Origin: Shewanella nanhaiensis
Lineage (GTDB): Bacteria; Pseudomonadota; Gammaproteobacteria; Enterobacterales; Shewanellaceae
NCBI RefSeq assembly: GCF_019457885.1
Contig: NZ_JAHZST010000019.1
Location: forward strand, 1 to 64,000
Length of the DNA: 64,000 nt
Reading direction: 5' to 3'
Shown: positions 35,736 to 45,143 of the stretch, one piece after another
How positions within the stretch are numbered: position 1 is the first letter of the stretch
Layout of the letters: each line of letters starts with the position of its first letter
Position numbers and translations under genes: made by a program
The notes under the pieces: model-generated
Database searches by the model: none
What the model was told of the DNA's origin: nothing
Seen by the model: the letters and a program-made list of their open reading frames with translations, nothing else

Positions 35736-35752
35736 ATGATTTATAGTATTAA
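35736..35752. promoter_or_regulatory. candidate island operator (site 3)
   Basis: ATGATTTATAGTATTAA matches the right half of the palindrome AAATACTATTTATAGTATTT and lies about 100 bases upstream of the TonB receptor start. Confidence 0.35.
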
Positions 35753-35894
35753 TAAACTGACAAGAATAAAAAATCAACAACAATTAGCGATAAATTAATA
35801 ATTAATTAACAATCAAGAGAGAGGTGTAACAAGATTGAGTGCAATACAAAAAGTGACAGTGATTTTAAATTTAGATTAAAAACAAACAATTAAA

Positions 35895-35913
35895 AGTATT
35901 ACTAATAGTAAAT
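35895..35913. promoter_or_regulatory. candidate island operator (site 4)
   Basis: AGTATTACTAATAGTAAAT contains a perfect palindrome, TTACTA-A-TAGTAA, 26-44 bases before the sulfatase start at 35939. Its arms match the shared motif, but the spacing between arms is 1 rather than 4. Confidence 0.35.
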
Positions 35914-35938
35914 AACACCCCACTGATTGGAGAGTGAC

Positions 35939-37393
35939 TTGAAAACCAACAAAACGCTTCTAACAGCACTTTTACTTGGACTAGTGATTAGCGCCAAGAT
36001 AAACGCATCCTTTTCTCCCTTAAAAAAGGAGGGAGATAAGCTTAAACAGGCTAATGTTGTCATCATCTATATCGATGATCTTGGCATTATGGATACAGGC
36101 ATCTACGGTTCAACCCAATATCCAACACCCAATATCAATAGGCTCGCCAACTCAGGAGTTCGATTTACTCAAGCTTATGCCAATGCCGCCAATTGCGCTC
36201 CCAGTCGAGCCAGCCTGATGACAGGTCTAACACCGGCAGAGCACGGTATCTTAACCGTAGGCAGCTCTGAGCGCGGAGAGAGCCGATACCGCAAATTAAT
36301 TCCAGCCACCAATAAAACCGAACTCAATCCTAAACTCACCACTATTGCCGACCTATTTAAACAACAAGGTTACACCACTGCCGTCATCGGGAAGTGGCAC
36401 CTTGGTAAGACTGCGCCCACAGAGTACGGCTTTGATACCGCTATTGCTGCCTCCCACTTAGGCCATCCCCCCAGTTATTTTTATCCCTACAGTAAAGGGA
36501 AACGCAAACTCATAGGGCTTGAAGAGGGGGGGAACAAAGACGAGTACCTCAGCGACCGAATAACTCGAGAGGCCGTTAACTACATCTCATCACAACGGCA
36601 ACCTTTCTTTCTTTACCTCCCATTTTACGCTGTCCATACCCCGATAGAAGCTCCAAAAGAGTGGGTCAATCAGCACAAAGCCAGACAGCAAGCTGGAGAG
36701 ATCAAGAGCGCGGCTTATGCGGCGATGATCGCCAACCTTGATAAAAATGTGGGTAAGCTTCTACAAGCCATAGAGAAAAGCGAACAGCGTGAAAATACCT
36801 TAGTGGTGTTTGCATCCGATAACGGCGCCTATGATCCCGCAACCTCATCTCTGCCTTATCGTGGCTACAAAAGTAGCTTATTCGAAGGGGGTCTTAAGAT
36901 CCCACTTATTCTCTCGTGGCCCGCACAGATACCAGCAAATAGTCAAAATAGGACTCCAGTGCAGATGAGCGATCTATTTTTAGGTATAAAACACCTCCTG
37001 CAGCCTAAACTAGCGCTACACAACCAAGATATCATTTCACTAGCCGAACAAGACAAGGAGCAACCAGAGAGAGCACTTTACTGGCATGCTCCTGTCTATA
37101 TCGATCAATTTGCTCCCTACCGTGGTCAAGCTAACCATCCTTACTGGAAACACACACCCGCAGCGGCGATACGATTAGGGCGCTATAAATTAATCCACAG
37201 CTATGAAACGGGTAAACAGCTACTATTCGATTTAGACAAAGACAGTGAAGAGAGAAATAACCTTGCTAATCAAAAACCTGAAATAAGGGAGAAACTGTTT
37301 AAAGCCTTAAATCAATGGCAAATCTCGGTGAATGCTCCCATGGTTTCTGAACTAAACCCTAACTATCAATCTCAAGCGACGAGTCACTATTAA
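35939..37393 (+). CDS. secreted sulfatase, S1 family
   Basis: The best start is TTG 35939, preceded by GGAGAG at 4-5 bases, giving 484 residues with a signal peptide to about NA-SFS. An upstream in-frame TTG (35927) is inside the ribosome-binding site. Active-site features are YIDDLGIMDTGIYG, C86 in CAPSRASLMTGLTPAEHG, GKWHLGKTAPTEYGFD and FASDNGAYDP. It ends in the usual C-terminal sandwich domain (RLGRYKLIHSY...LFDLDKDSEERNNLA). It heads a plus-strand pair with the next sulfatase, 61 bases away, divergent from the TonB receptor. Confidence 0.9.
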   Translation: MKTNKTLLTALLLGLVISAKINASFSPLKKEGDKLKQANVVIIYIDDLGIMDTGIYGSTQYPTPNINRLANSGVRFTQAYANAANCAPSRASLMTGLTPAEHGILTVGSSERGESRYRKLIPATNKTELNPKLTTIADLFKQQGYTTAVIGKWHLGKTAPTEYGFDTAIAASHLGHPPSYFYPYSKGKRKLIGLEEGGNKDEYLSDRITREAVNYISSQRQPFFLYLPFYAVHTPIEAPKEWVNQHKARQQAGEIKSAAYAAMIANLDKNVGKLLQAIEKSEQRENTLVVFASDNGAYDPATSSLPYRGYKSSLFEGGLKIPLILSWPAQIPANSQNRTPVQMSDLFLGIKHLLQPKLALHNQDIISLAEQDKEQPERALYWHAPVYIDQFAPYRGQANHPYWKHTPAAAIRLGRYKLIHSYETGKQLLFDLDKDSEERNNLANQKPEIREKLFKALNQWQISVNAPMVSELNPNYQSQATSHY

Positions 37394-37414
37394 AGTTGCA
37401 AAGGATTACTTAAT

Positions 37415-37431
37415 GTATTATTAATATGACA
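37415..37431. promoter_or_regulatory. candidate island operator (site 5)
   Basis: GTATTATTAATATGACA, 24-40 bases upstream of the sulfatase at 37455, is a weaker match to the shared AT-rich motif and may give that gene its own promoter. Confidence 0.25.
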
Positions 37432-37454
37432 ATTTAAGTTATGGAATAGATATA

Positions 37455-39023
37455 ATGACCTTTACCCGATCTGTGCTACTCACATTGATTACAGGAGCAG
37501 TTGTCAGCGGATGCTACAGTGCTGACCAGTCGATACAACCTGATGTAGATACTAGTTTAGCCTCCACCGAACTAGGTAAACCTAACTTAGTGATCATCTA
37601 TGCCGATGATCTTGGTTATGGTGACATCAGCAGCTATGGAGGAACAGGAGTCAACACCCCCAATATTGATGCATTAGCAGCAAAAGGACTTAAACTAACA
37701 GATTCTCACGCCTCAGCTGCAACCTGCACACCGTCACGTTACTCGCTACTGACAGGAGAGCATGGCTTTCGCTCCGATGCGGCCATTTTACCTGGTGATG
37801 CACCGCTATTGATTAGCCCCAGACAAGCCACACTACCAAAACTGCTCAAACGTGCGGGTTATGCATCGGCTGTTATCGGTAAATGGCACCTAGGGTTAGG
37901 TTATGGTGACGTTGATTGGAACCAGGCTGTCAAACCAGGTCCTCTTGAGATTGGTTTTGACTACAGCTTTCTTTTACCTGCTACTGGTGACAGAGTGCCA
38001 ACGGTATTTTTAGAAAACCACCATGTAGTGGATCTGCAAACAACAGATCCTCTCTCAGTAAACTATCAGGAAAATATTGGCACGCTCCCCACTGGTATCT
38101 CTCATCCTCAGCTGTTAAAGATGAAAGCCGATCCCCAGCACAGCAATACCATAGTCAATGGTGTCAGCCGCATTGGTAGCATGACAGGCGGTGAATCCGC
38201 TTATTGGATAGATGAAGACTTTCCTGACATCTTTACCGCCAAAGCCGTCGACTTTATTCGGGAACATAAGGAGCAACCCTTTTTCCTATTTCATTCAATG
38301 CATGATATCCATGTTCCCCGTTTGCCTCATAAGCGTTTCCAAGGGAAAAGTGGTATGGGTCCCAGAGGAGATGCAATCGTTCAGTTGGATTGGATGACTG
38401 GACAGATAGTTAAAGAATTAGAAAAACAAGGTATTGCTGAAAATACCATTGTCATTTTCACCAGTGATAATGGCCCAGTACTGGATGATGGATACGATGA
38501 TAATGCCGTTGAGATGTTAGGTAATCACAAGCCTTCAGGGCCATTTCGTGGTGGAAAATACAGTGCATACGAAGCGGGTACCCGCGTACCTACCATCGTC
38601 TATTGGCCTGAGCATATTCAGCCTAAAGAGAGTGATGCATTAACCACACAAATTGATATCTACGCATCTATGGCTGAGTTACTGAGACTCGATTTAGTGG
38701 AAGATGAAGCCATAGACAGTATACCTCAGCTGGATACCTGGTTAGGCAGATCAGAGAGCGGGCGTGAATTTTTGGTAGAAGAGTCCCTTGGAACCATCTC
38801 TCTGCGACATGGAGAGTGGAAATACATCCGCCCAGCTCTCGACAACACACTACCTGATTGGAGCAAGAACAAAGATATAGAGCTAGGGGTACAAAATTCG
38901 GAGCAACTGTACAAGTTAACAGATGATATAGCTGAGCAAAATAACTTAGCAAACAGCCATAGTGACCGAGTCAATAACATGAAACAAAAGCTAGAGCAGA
39001 TCATAGAATCAGGTTATCGATAA
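37455..39023 (+). CDS. lipoprotein sulfatase, S1 family (arylsulfatase type)
   Basis: A 522-residue lipoprotein (lipobox VSGC, Cys20). D51-D52 are in YADDLGYGDISSYGG, C91 is in CTPSRYSLLTGEHGFRSD, and GKWHLGLGYGDVDWN and FTSDNGPVLDDGYDD follow, as do FHSMHDIHVPRLPHKRF and SGPFRGGKYSAYEAGTRVP. The long insert between residues about 165 and 250 is typical of arylsulfatase-A-like members. It probably acts at the outer membrane or in the periplasm. A very strong terminator lies 37 bases after the stop. Confidence 0.9.
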   Translation: MTFTRSVLLTLITGAVVSGCYSADQSIQPDVDTSLASTELGKPNLVIIYADDLGYGDISSYGGTGVNTPNIDALAAKGLKLTDSHASAATCTPSRYSLLTGEHGFRSDAAILPGDAPLLISPRQATLPKLLKRAGYASAVIGKWHLGLGYGDVDWNQAVKPGPLEIGFDYSFLLPATGDRVPTVFLENHHVVDLQTTDPLSVNYQENIGTLPTGISHPQLLKMKADPQHSNTIVNGVSRIGSMTGGESAYWIDEDFPDIFTAKAVDFIREHKEQPFFLFHSMHDIHVPRLPHKRFQGKSGMGPRGDAIVQLDWMTGQIVKELEKQGIAENTIVIFTSDNGPVLDDGYDDNAVEMLGNHKPSGPFRGGKYSAYEAGTRVPTIVYWPEHIQPKESDALTTQIDIYASMAELLRLDLVEDEAIDSIPQLDTWLGRSESGREFLVEESLGTISLRHGEWKYIRPALDNTLPDWSKNKDIELGVQNSEQLYKLTDDIAEQNNLANSHSDRVNNMKQKLEQIIESGYR

Positions 39024-39060
39024 AAGCGTTAACCTTATCTTGAGGAGTTGCAGTAACCAG

Positions 39061-39102
39061 CCAAAAACAGAAAGGAGCCTTCAGGCTCCTTTCTGTTTTT
39101 GG
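39061..39102. terminator. strong bidirectional terminator
   Basis: A perfect 19-bp stem, CCAAAAACAGAAAGGAGCC with its complement, around the loop TTCA. It ends both the plus-strand sulfatase pair and the minus-strand galE-galK-sulfatase operon. Confidence 0.95.
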
Positions 39103-39117
39103 CAACTTATAAAGGTG

Positions 39118-40620
39118 CTAGTTATTCGATTGAAAGTTCCATGGTAGATGAGACGAGCGTTGACGCTGGGCCATGATCATCTCCGCTTGCTTTACCAACT
39201 CAGGGTGTTTAGCGGCAAGATCTTCACTCTCAGTCGGATCCTCTTGCAAGTTGTACAGGGCGGTCGCACCGAGTTCTAATACACTGTTGCCACTCTCTTT
39301 ACTGTAATGCCTGATCGCCTTCCAGTTTCCCATCACCACAGCTTGTGAGGGGTTACGACTAAAAAACTCCCAATATAGGCTCGCGTGCTGCTCATTTTGA
39401 GGTTTCCCTAACAAAGTTGGCAACATGGAGATCCCTTGAATATCTTCAGGCACACTCAGATCCAGCAGCTGTGCAAACGTTGGTAACATGTCCCAAAATG
39501 CCGATAAGTGATCACTCTCGCTCCCAGCAGAAATATTACCAGGCCAGCGAGCAATTAAGGGCGCGCGGATCCCACCTTCATACAAGGTGGCTTTTTCTCC
39601 TCTAGCGCCTGCTGTGCTATTAAAGAAGTTGATATCAGAGCCACCAGCGGTGGTAGCACCATTATCACTGGAAAATAGGACAAGTGTATTGTCATCCAGC
39701 CCAAGCTCTTTCAGCATAGCCATAATGTCACCAACATCCCTATCCATTCTCGATATCATCGCTGCGCGAGCCGCTCTAGGCTTAGGATGGGGCGTATAGG
39801 CACGAGCTCCACCAAGGCGGTGTGGAGTCTCATCAAATTGATAGCCCTCCAGCTCTTTATCCGGGATCTGAATTGCGGCATGGGGGACCACAAAAGGAAC
39901 ATAAAGGAAAAACGCTTCATCCCTATTTTGATGAATAAACTCCTTAGCTCTGGCTAAGATCTTATATGGCGCGTAATCTTTGCCGATATACTCCCTGTGA
40001 TCGCTCTTATCACGGCCAAGCTTAGGATGAACATTAATAGCTGGGTTATCTAGCCTAACTACCTCATCACCTGCCCATAGGTATTGTGGAAAATAGTTAT
40101 GGGCATGACGCTGATCAAGGTATCCATAAAACTGATCAAACCCCATCGCCTTTGGGTTGCCACTACTTTGTAATGAGCCTAGACCCCATTTACCAAAAGC
40201 CCCCGTTTGATAACCCGCTTGCTGAAACAGATGAGCCAGCGTGATGGTGCCTTGGGCTAATGGATATTGACCCTGATACTCAGGAATATCAGGTTGGTTC
40301 TTAAGTTGAGTATTGCCTCTGATATCTGTATGCCCCATATCCCGCCCAGTCATCAAGCTTGCCCGGGAGGGAGCGCACACGGAGCTGCCTGCATAATGAC
40401 GGGAAAAACGCATCCCCTCAGCGGCAAGCTTATCAATGTTTGGAGTGCGAATATGTTGCTGTCCATAACTGCCCAAATCGCCAACCCCTAAGTCATCAGC
40501 TAGAAAGTAGATAACATTAGGTTGTCTGTTAACTTTAGGTGCTATATTGCTTTGACTACAGCTTGTGACCATGGTGCTACAAAGTACCGCCACGCTAAGC
40601 GTTATGCAGCAACACTTCAT
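39118..40620 (-). CDS. lipoprotein sulfatase, S1 family
   Basis: A 500-residue lipoprotein (lipobox VTSC, Cys21). Active-site elements are D42-D43 in LADDLGVGDLGSYGQ, C82 in CAPSRASLMTGRDMGHTDIRG, FGKWGLGS (Gly instead of His after GKW) and FSSDNGATTAGGSD. The GKWGLG and MGHTDIRGN pattern is common in arylsulfatase-A-like S1 enzymes. The start overlaps the galK stop by 4 bases, so a periplasmic desulfation step is coupled genetically to galactose phosphorylation. That strongly suggests the released sugar is galactose. Confidence 0.9.
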   Translation of the reverse strand: MKCCCITLSVAVLCSTMVTSCSQSNIAPKVNRQPNVIYFLADDLGVGDLGSYGQQHIRTPNIDKLAAEGMRFSRHYAGSSVCAPSRASLMTGRDMGHTDIRGNTQLKNQPDIPEYQGQYPLAQGTITLAHLFQQAGYQTGAFGKWGLGSLQSSGNPKAMGFDQFYGYLDQRHAHNYFPQYLWAGDEVVRLDNPAINVHPKLGRDKSDHREYIGKDYAPYKILARAKEFIHQNRDEAFFLYVPFVVPHAAIQIPDKELEGYQFDETPHRLGGARAYTPHPKPRAARAAMISRMDRDVGDIMAMLKELGLDDNTLVLFSSDNGATTAGGSDINFFNSTAGARGEKATLYEGGIRAPLIARWPGNISAGSESDHLSAFWDMLPTFAQLLDLSVPEDIQGISMLPTLLGKPQNEQHASLYWEFFSRNPSQAVVMGNWKAIRHYSKESGNSVLELGATALYNLQEDPTESEDLAAKHPELVKQAEMIMAQRQRSSHLPWNFQSNN

Positions 40621-41804
40621 GGTAAGAACTCCTCGCTCACTAGAGCTGATCTATCTGTACCTAAGGTGGTCATTAAGCCACCAGCCGCATTAACAACATA
40701 GATAGTCTCCTGTAAGCCAAAATATTGATGGTACTGGCTTGAAACTGCCTCAACAATCTTAGGCACATCCCCATGGCGACAGATACAGATGACCGCACCG
40801 CCAAAACCACCACCTGTCATCCGAGTCGCACAGGCTGTTCCCAGTGCGCTATGGCAAATATCCACCAAGCCATCAGTAACGGCAACGGTGACCTCAAAGT
40901 TGTCCCGTAGTGAGATGTGTGACTCAGCCATCAGCTCGCTAAGTGCTTGCAGATTATTCTCTTGCAGGGCTTTAGCAGCTTGCAATACGCGACGGTTTTC
41001 AGTGATAACGTGGTGAGCACGCTTATACTCATTTAGCGTCATCAAGGCCCTACTCTCCTCAAGCAGATTCAAACTCGCTTGACGTAAGGTTGAAACTCCC
41101 ATCTTTGCCGCCGCATTCATGCAGTCTCTGCGACGCTGGTTATATTCGCTTTCAACTAACTTACGCGGAAAATTAGAGTTAATAACGATTAATGCCAACT
41201 CTTCTGGAACAGAGAAGTGCTCAATAGCAAGGCTCATACAATCAATCATCAAGGCTTGGTTTTTAATGGCCTTCGCTGAAACCAGTTGATCCATGATCCC
41301 GCACTGGCAACCTAAAAAGTAATTTTCAGCCTGCTGACCTAAAAGCGCAATCTTCTCAAGGGTCAAGTCAAGTTCAAAAGCTTGATTTAAGGCGCCACCT
41401 AACGCCACCTCTAGCGCCGCAGATGATGATAAACCAGCCCCCTGTGGCACATTAGAGCTAATCAAAATGTCCATACCACTTAACTGATAACCTGCCATTT
41501 TATACACATAGGCAATCGCACGAACATAGTTTCCCCAGTGGCTCATCCCATGGGAGATCGCAGGAGCCAGCTCAAAGGCTTCGCACTCATCTGGATAATT
41601 TGTGGAATAAGCCATAATGATATTATCGCTACGCTTACGATAAGCCACATAAGTTCTGAATGGCAAAGCACAAGGCAGAACATACCCATCATTATAATCG
41701 GTAAATTCGCCAATTAAATTAACTCTCCCCGGCGCACTGCTAACACCCTCGACAGTTCTGGAAAAAAGTGACTCAAATTGTTCAAATAGTTTATTAAGAT
41801 CCAC
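40617..41804 (-). CDS. galK: galactokinase
   Basis: A 395-residue GHMP kinase. The galactokinase signature SAPGRVNLIGEFTDYNDGYVLPCAL (24-46), the ATP loop PQGAGLSSSAALEVALGG (about 115-132) and the C-terminal GTACATRMTGGGFGGAVICI are all present. It phosphorylates D-galactose to galactose-1-phosphate in the cytoplasm. The usual His of GEHTDYN is Phe34 here. The neighbouring Asp is kept, so activity is still expected. It lies in an operon between galE and a sulfatase. No galT is in the window, so the next Leloir step must be encoded elsewhere. Confidence 0.93.
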   Translation of the reverse strand: MDLNKLFEQFESLFSRTVEGVSSAPGRVNLIGEFTDYNDGYVLPCALPFRTYVAYRKRSDNIIMAYSTNYPDECEAFELAPAISHGMSHWGNYVRAIAYVYKMAGYQLSGMDILISSNVPQGAGLSSSAALEVALGGALNQAFELDLTLEKIALLGQQAENYFLGCQCGIMDQLVSAKAIKNQALMIDCMSLAIEHFSVPEELALIVINSNFPRKLVESEYNQRRRDCMNAAAKMGVSTLRQASLNLLEESRALMTLNEYKRAHHVITENRRVLQAAKALQENNLQALSELMAESHISLRDNFEVTVAVTDGLVDICHSALGTACATRMTGGGFGGAVICICRHGDVPKIVEAVSSQYHQYFGLQETIYVVNAAGGLMTTLGTDRSALVSEEFLP

Positions 41805-41891
41805 GATAAATCCTTTCTGAATTATTTAGGCTTTGCTCTAAAAAGGAGCCCCAGTCACTGAAGCTGCTATTAAAATAGAAACCGGCAAGCC

Positions 41892-42902
41892 CTATATGCC
41901 CATTGGGTACTTTGACTGCCAACGCCAAACATCCGCCGTCATCTGGGTTAAATCTCGGCTGGCCTGCCAATCAAGTTCACGCTGAGCTAAGCTGGGATCG
42001 GCATATGAGCATGGAATATCGCCACTGCGGCGATCGGCGACTCTATAGGGAATAGCTTGTCCGCTCTCTTTGGAGAAACTATTAACCATCTCTAGCACTG
42101 AATACCCTTGACCCGTTCCAAGGTTGTAGGCATAGAATCCCTTTACTCCCCTCTTTCCTTGCAGCGCCTGCACATGGCCGGCAGCTAAATCCATCACATG
42201 GATATAATCTCTAACGCCTGTGCCATCATCTGTGGGGTAATCATCACCAAACACCTGTAAATACTCTCTCTTACCAACGGCAACCTGAGCGATAAATGGC
42301 ATCAAATTATTGGGCATCCCCATAGGGTTTTCACCTAACAGACCTGAATCATGGGCACCAACAGGATTAAAATACCGTAAAGAGATTGCCTGCCAACTCG
42401 CTTTAGAGGCGCAGGTATCTCGCAGGATCTGCTCCACCATCACCTTGCTCCAGCCATAGGGATTTGTCGCACGAATGGGATGACGCTCATCGATAGGAAT
42501 ATAATCAGGATCGCCATAAACAGTGGCCGATGAACTAAACACTATGTTGCGTACAGCACTCTCCTCCATCGCTTTGAGTAAAGAGAGGGTACCGCCTACA
42601 TTATTATCGTAATAACGATGGGGCTGCTCAGTGGACTCCCCCACGGCTTTTAATGCAGCAAAGTGGATAACAGCAACACATTGATGCTTAATCAACACCT
42701 GTTTCAGCAGAGCTGTATCGCGAATATCACCTTCAACAAACGAGAGGACTTGTCCACTGATTGTGTATATCTGCTGTAACACGCCAGCACTCGAGTTAGA
42801 TAAATTATCAAAAATAACAGGTTCAAAACCCGATTCGAGCAGTGCTAAACAGGTATGACTGCCAATATACCCCATCCCGCCAGTAACCAAGATTTTGTCC
42901 AT
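41892..42902 (-). CDS. galE: UDP-glucose 4-epimerase
   Basis: A 336-residue extended SDR with GGMGYIGSH (8-16) for NAD, FDNLSNSS (31-38), catalytic Ser in FSSSATVYG (S124-126) and the YGWSK pair Y149/K153. RYFNPVGAHDSGLLGENPMGMPNNLMPF follows, the classic GalE segment. It interconverts UDP-galactose and UDP-glucose. It is first in the galE-galK-sulfatase operon, 87 bases before galK. A motif of the shared candidate operator lies about 42-61 bases upstream. Confidence 0.95.
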   Translation of the reverse strand: MDKILVTGGMGYIGSHTCLALLESGFEPVIFDNLSNSSAGVLQQIYTISGQVLSFVEGDIRDTALLKQVLIKHQCVAVIHFAALKAVGESTEQPHRYYDNNVGGTLSLLKAMEESAVRNIVFSSSATVYGDPDYIPIDERHPIRATNPYGWSKVMVEQILRDTCASKASWQAISLRYFNPVGAHDSGLLGENPMGMPNNLMPFIAQVAVGKREYLQVFGDDYPTDDGTGVRDYIHVMDLAAGHVQALQGKRGVKGFYAYNLGTGQGYSVLEMVNSFSKESGQAIPYRVADRRSGDIPCSYADPSLAQRELDWQASRDLTQMTADVWRWQSKYPMGI

Positions 42903-42943
42903 GTAGCCCCATTTCTATGATGATTATCTCGTCTAACTTTAAT

Positions 42944-42963
42944 TTATACTATAAATACCATAA
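42944..42963. promoter_or_regulatory. candidate island operator (site 6)
   Basis: TTATACTATAAATACCATAA, upstream of galE, aligns with AAATACTATTTATAGTATTT on the ACTAT half. Its other half is degenerate. Confidence 0.35.
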
Positions 42964-43171
42964 AAAACAAGACCATTAATCAACTTTATAAAAAGTAGCT
43001 AAAAATCAATTAAATATGATTTTGCCGAGATGATTTATTGCATCGAATTGATAAAGAAAAAGCGGTATTAAAGATAAAAAGAGAAAACACTAGGAATTGA
43101 TAGCAGAGAAAGACGTAACGGCTCTATAAAGAAGTAGCAGAAAGGGAGTTGATGCTATTTTAAAGCTGACA

Positions 43172-44095
43172 CTATAGTTGATAATGAGGGGTTGGCAGGC
43201 CTCGAACGCCTTTCAATTGATACACGAGCAGATCACCGGCTAACGCTTGTTGATCTAACTGTTTTGACGACAAGCCCTCACGAGCCGTTGTGACAAACAG
43301 CAAGTTCATCTGCTCCCCCCCAAAAGACACGCAACTAGGCTGACTCACGGGTAACTTGAGTATAAATTGGATATCACCATTAGCAGAGTAACGTACAACT
43401 CTTCCGCCTCCCCACTGTCCGCTCCATAAACCTCCTTTTGAGTCAACCGTCGCCCCGTCTGGATAAGTATGCTCCTGAGTCGTAGCAAAGGTCTCAGCAG
43501 GTCCTATAGAGGCTGTTTTATCATCAAATGAGTGCCGATAGATACGATTTTTAGCTGAATCAGCACAGTAGAGCCAACGGTTATCAGGGCTCCAGGCAAG
43601 ACCATTAAATATTTGATAACCATCTCTCTGGAATTGGCACAGGCCTTTATCAATACAATAGAGACTTCCTGTATCCACTTGTGCAGTTTCATTCTCAACC
43701 ATACTGCCACACCAAAAGCGTCCCTTGGCATCAACCCTGCCATCATTCATCCTATTTCCCTGTAGTGATAACTCAGGACGGGCTAACCACTCAATATCAG
43801 GCCCCTTACCTTCAAAACGGTAGAGCGCAAACCCCGAGGCGAAGGCTGCCAGTATCAACCCCTTAGTCTCAGTCAAAGCAAAACTGCAGAGCCGCTCTGG
43901 CATAAGCCATTGACTCAATTTGTGACTTTTAGGTTCAAAGGCGTATAACATCTCCCCTTCGATATCTGTCCACCACACCTTTTGACTTAGCGAATCCCAA
44001 ATGACCCCCTCTCCCAACTGATTAGCCACCGGCACTGAATAGAGGAGCTCTGCCGTTACCTCATTGCTCGCATTATCAGGCTGCATACGTACCAT
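43172..44095 (-). CDS. SMP-30/gluconolactonase family lactonase
   Basis: A six-bladed beta-propeller of about 307 residues. The metal ligands of the family are visible: Glu in LGEGVIWD, Asn in RMNDGRVDAKGRFW, Asn in FNGLAWSPDNRWLY and Asp in YPDGATVDSKGGLW. These enzymes hydrolyse aldono-1,4 or -1,5-lactones. With the SDR and kinase genes upstream on the same strand it fits the galactonolactone step of oxidative galactose catabolism. The frame opens with TTG 44098 then ATG 44095. Neither has a strong ribosome-binding site. The 100-base gap to dgoK holds no obvious terminator. Confidence 0.85.
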   Translation of the reverse strand: MVRMQPDNASNEVTAELLYSVPVANQLGEGVIWDSLSQKVWWTDIEGEMLYAFEPKSHKLSQWLMPERLCSFALTETKGLILAAFASGFALYRFEGKGPDIEWLARPELSLQGNRMNDGRVDAKGRFWCGSMVENETAQVDTGSLYCIDKGLCQFQRDGYQIFNGLAWSPDNRWLYCADSAKNRIYRHSFDDKTASIGPAETFATTQEHTYPDGATVDSKGGLWSGQWGGGRVVRYSANGDIQFILKLPVSQPSCVSFGGEQMNLLFVTTAREGLSSKQLDQQALAGDLLVYQLKGVRGLPTPHYQL

Positions 44096-44195
44096 CAAGA
44101 AACAGAGTTGAGTTAAGGCTCCCGCCCCCTTTCATCATAAAAGTCATGGATAGCGTCAATTGAATCCTCCTATTTTAACCTGTTTCTGCCATATT

Positions 44196-45143
44196 TCAGG
44201 CCACACTCTTAAACACTTTCTGATAGATGGCACAGAAACCTCTCAGGCAGGTCTCTTTCTCCTGTGTTGAGCGAACAGTAATACCTTTCATCTTCAAGGT
44301 TTGGCTAAATAACTCACATAGGGGGTGACTGCCGATCAAACTGATCGAGGTAAGCTCATCGATCCGCCACTGGGGCGCCATCAAAGCTGCGCGAACGTCG
44401 CTGCCAATTAACAGGCCTGATAGATAGGATTTGGCATGCTCAGCATCAAGCTTGCCTTGTACTTGCAAAGTGCGGACGCTGAATAGTCCATGAACAAACT
44501 GGCCCAACTCACTCTCAAGAGTTAACTTAGCGCCTTGCTCAAAAGCCCTAATATCAATTTCTGACCCTTGCTGTTGGATAAGCACACTGTGGTGGCAAAG
44601 TAGATCGAATAATTCACCTGTGATGGCAGTTTTAAATACCTTTATTTTTCCCTCTTCCACTAGCACCCATTTGGTGTGAGTACCAGGTAAACACAGTAGA
44701 TGCTTACCACGCCGATGAGACTCATCCATTGTCAACCAGCCCAACACATGGGTCTCCTCACCACGCATCACATCAGCATGGCCGTCAGGCTCTTCACAAC
44801 TAACCCCCGGAACCACAAATATTGAATGGCCGTTTGACTCAAACTCGAATAGCTCTTTGGTCACTTCAAGAGGGGAGACAGGACACGATACATAGGGGGT
44901 TTCATGCCAACCTAGACTGGAGCCGATATGACCAGACATCAGTACAGGTAAGGCGCCATATTGAGCACTCCAGCGACCAATGACGCTGTTTAATACCGCT
45001 TCAAACTGCTGACTAACTTTGGCTGCACCAGGGCCCGATACCTGCTCAATAATCTCAAGCTCACCACCATTATCAAAACAGAGATACGCTCTGAGAAAGC
45101 TGGCTCCCCAGTCAACCACAATCACATCAGCTTGATGGCGCAC
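44196..45143 (-). CDS. dgoK: 2-dehydro-3-deoxygalactonokinase
   Basis: A 315-residue sugar-acid kinase matching DgoK: VDWGASFLRAYLCFDNGG (10-27), SGHIGSSLGWHETPYVSCP, and VMRGEETHVLGWL with LCLPGTHTKWVLVEEGKI. It phosphorylates 2-keto-3-deoxy-D-galactonate to the 6-phosphate, ready for an aldolase. The GTG start follows the SDR stop without a gap, so the pair is coupled. Neither the dehydratase (dgoD) nor the KDPGal aldolase (dgoA) is in the window. They would have to be supplied elsewhere in the genome. Confidence 0.9.
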   Translation of the reverse strand: MRHQADVIVVDWGASFLRAYLCFDNGGELEIIEQVSGPGAAKVSQQFEAVLNSVIGRWSAQYGALPVLMSGHIGSSLGWHETPYVSCPVSPLEVTKELFEFESNGHSIFVVPGVSCEEPDGHADVMRGEETHVLGWLTMDESHRRGKHLLCLPGTHTKWVLVEEGKIKVFKTAITGELFDLLCHHSVLIQQQGSEIDIRAFEQGAKLTLESELGQFVHGLFSVRTLQVQGKLDAEHAKSYLSGLLIGSDVRAALMAPQWRIDELTSISLIGSHPLCELFSQTLKMKGITVRSTQEKETCLRGFCAIYQKVFKSVA

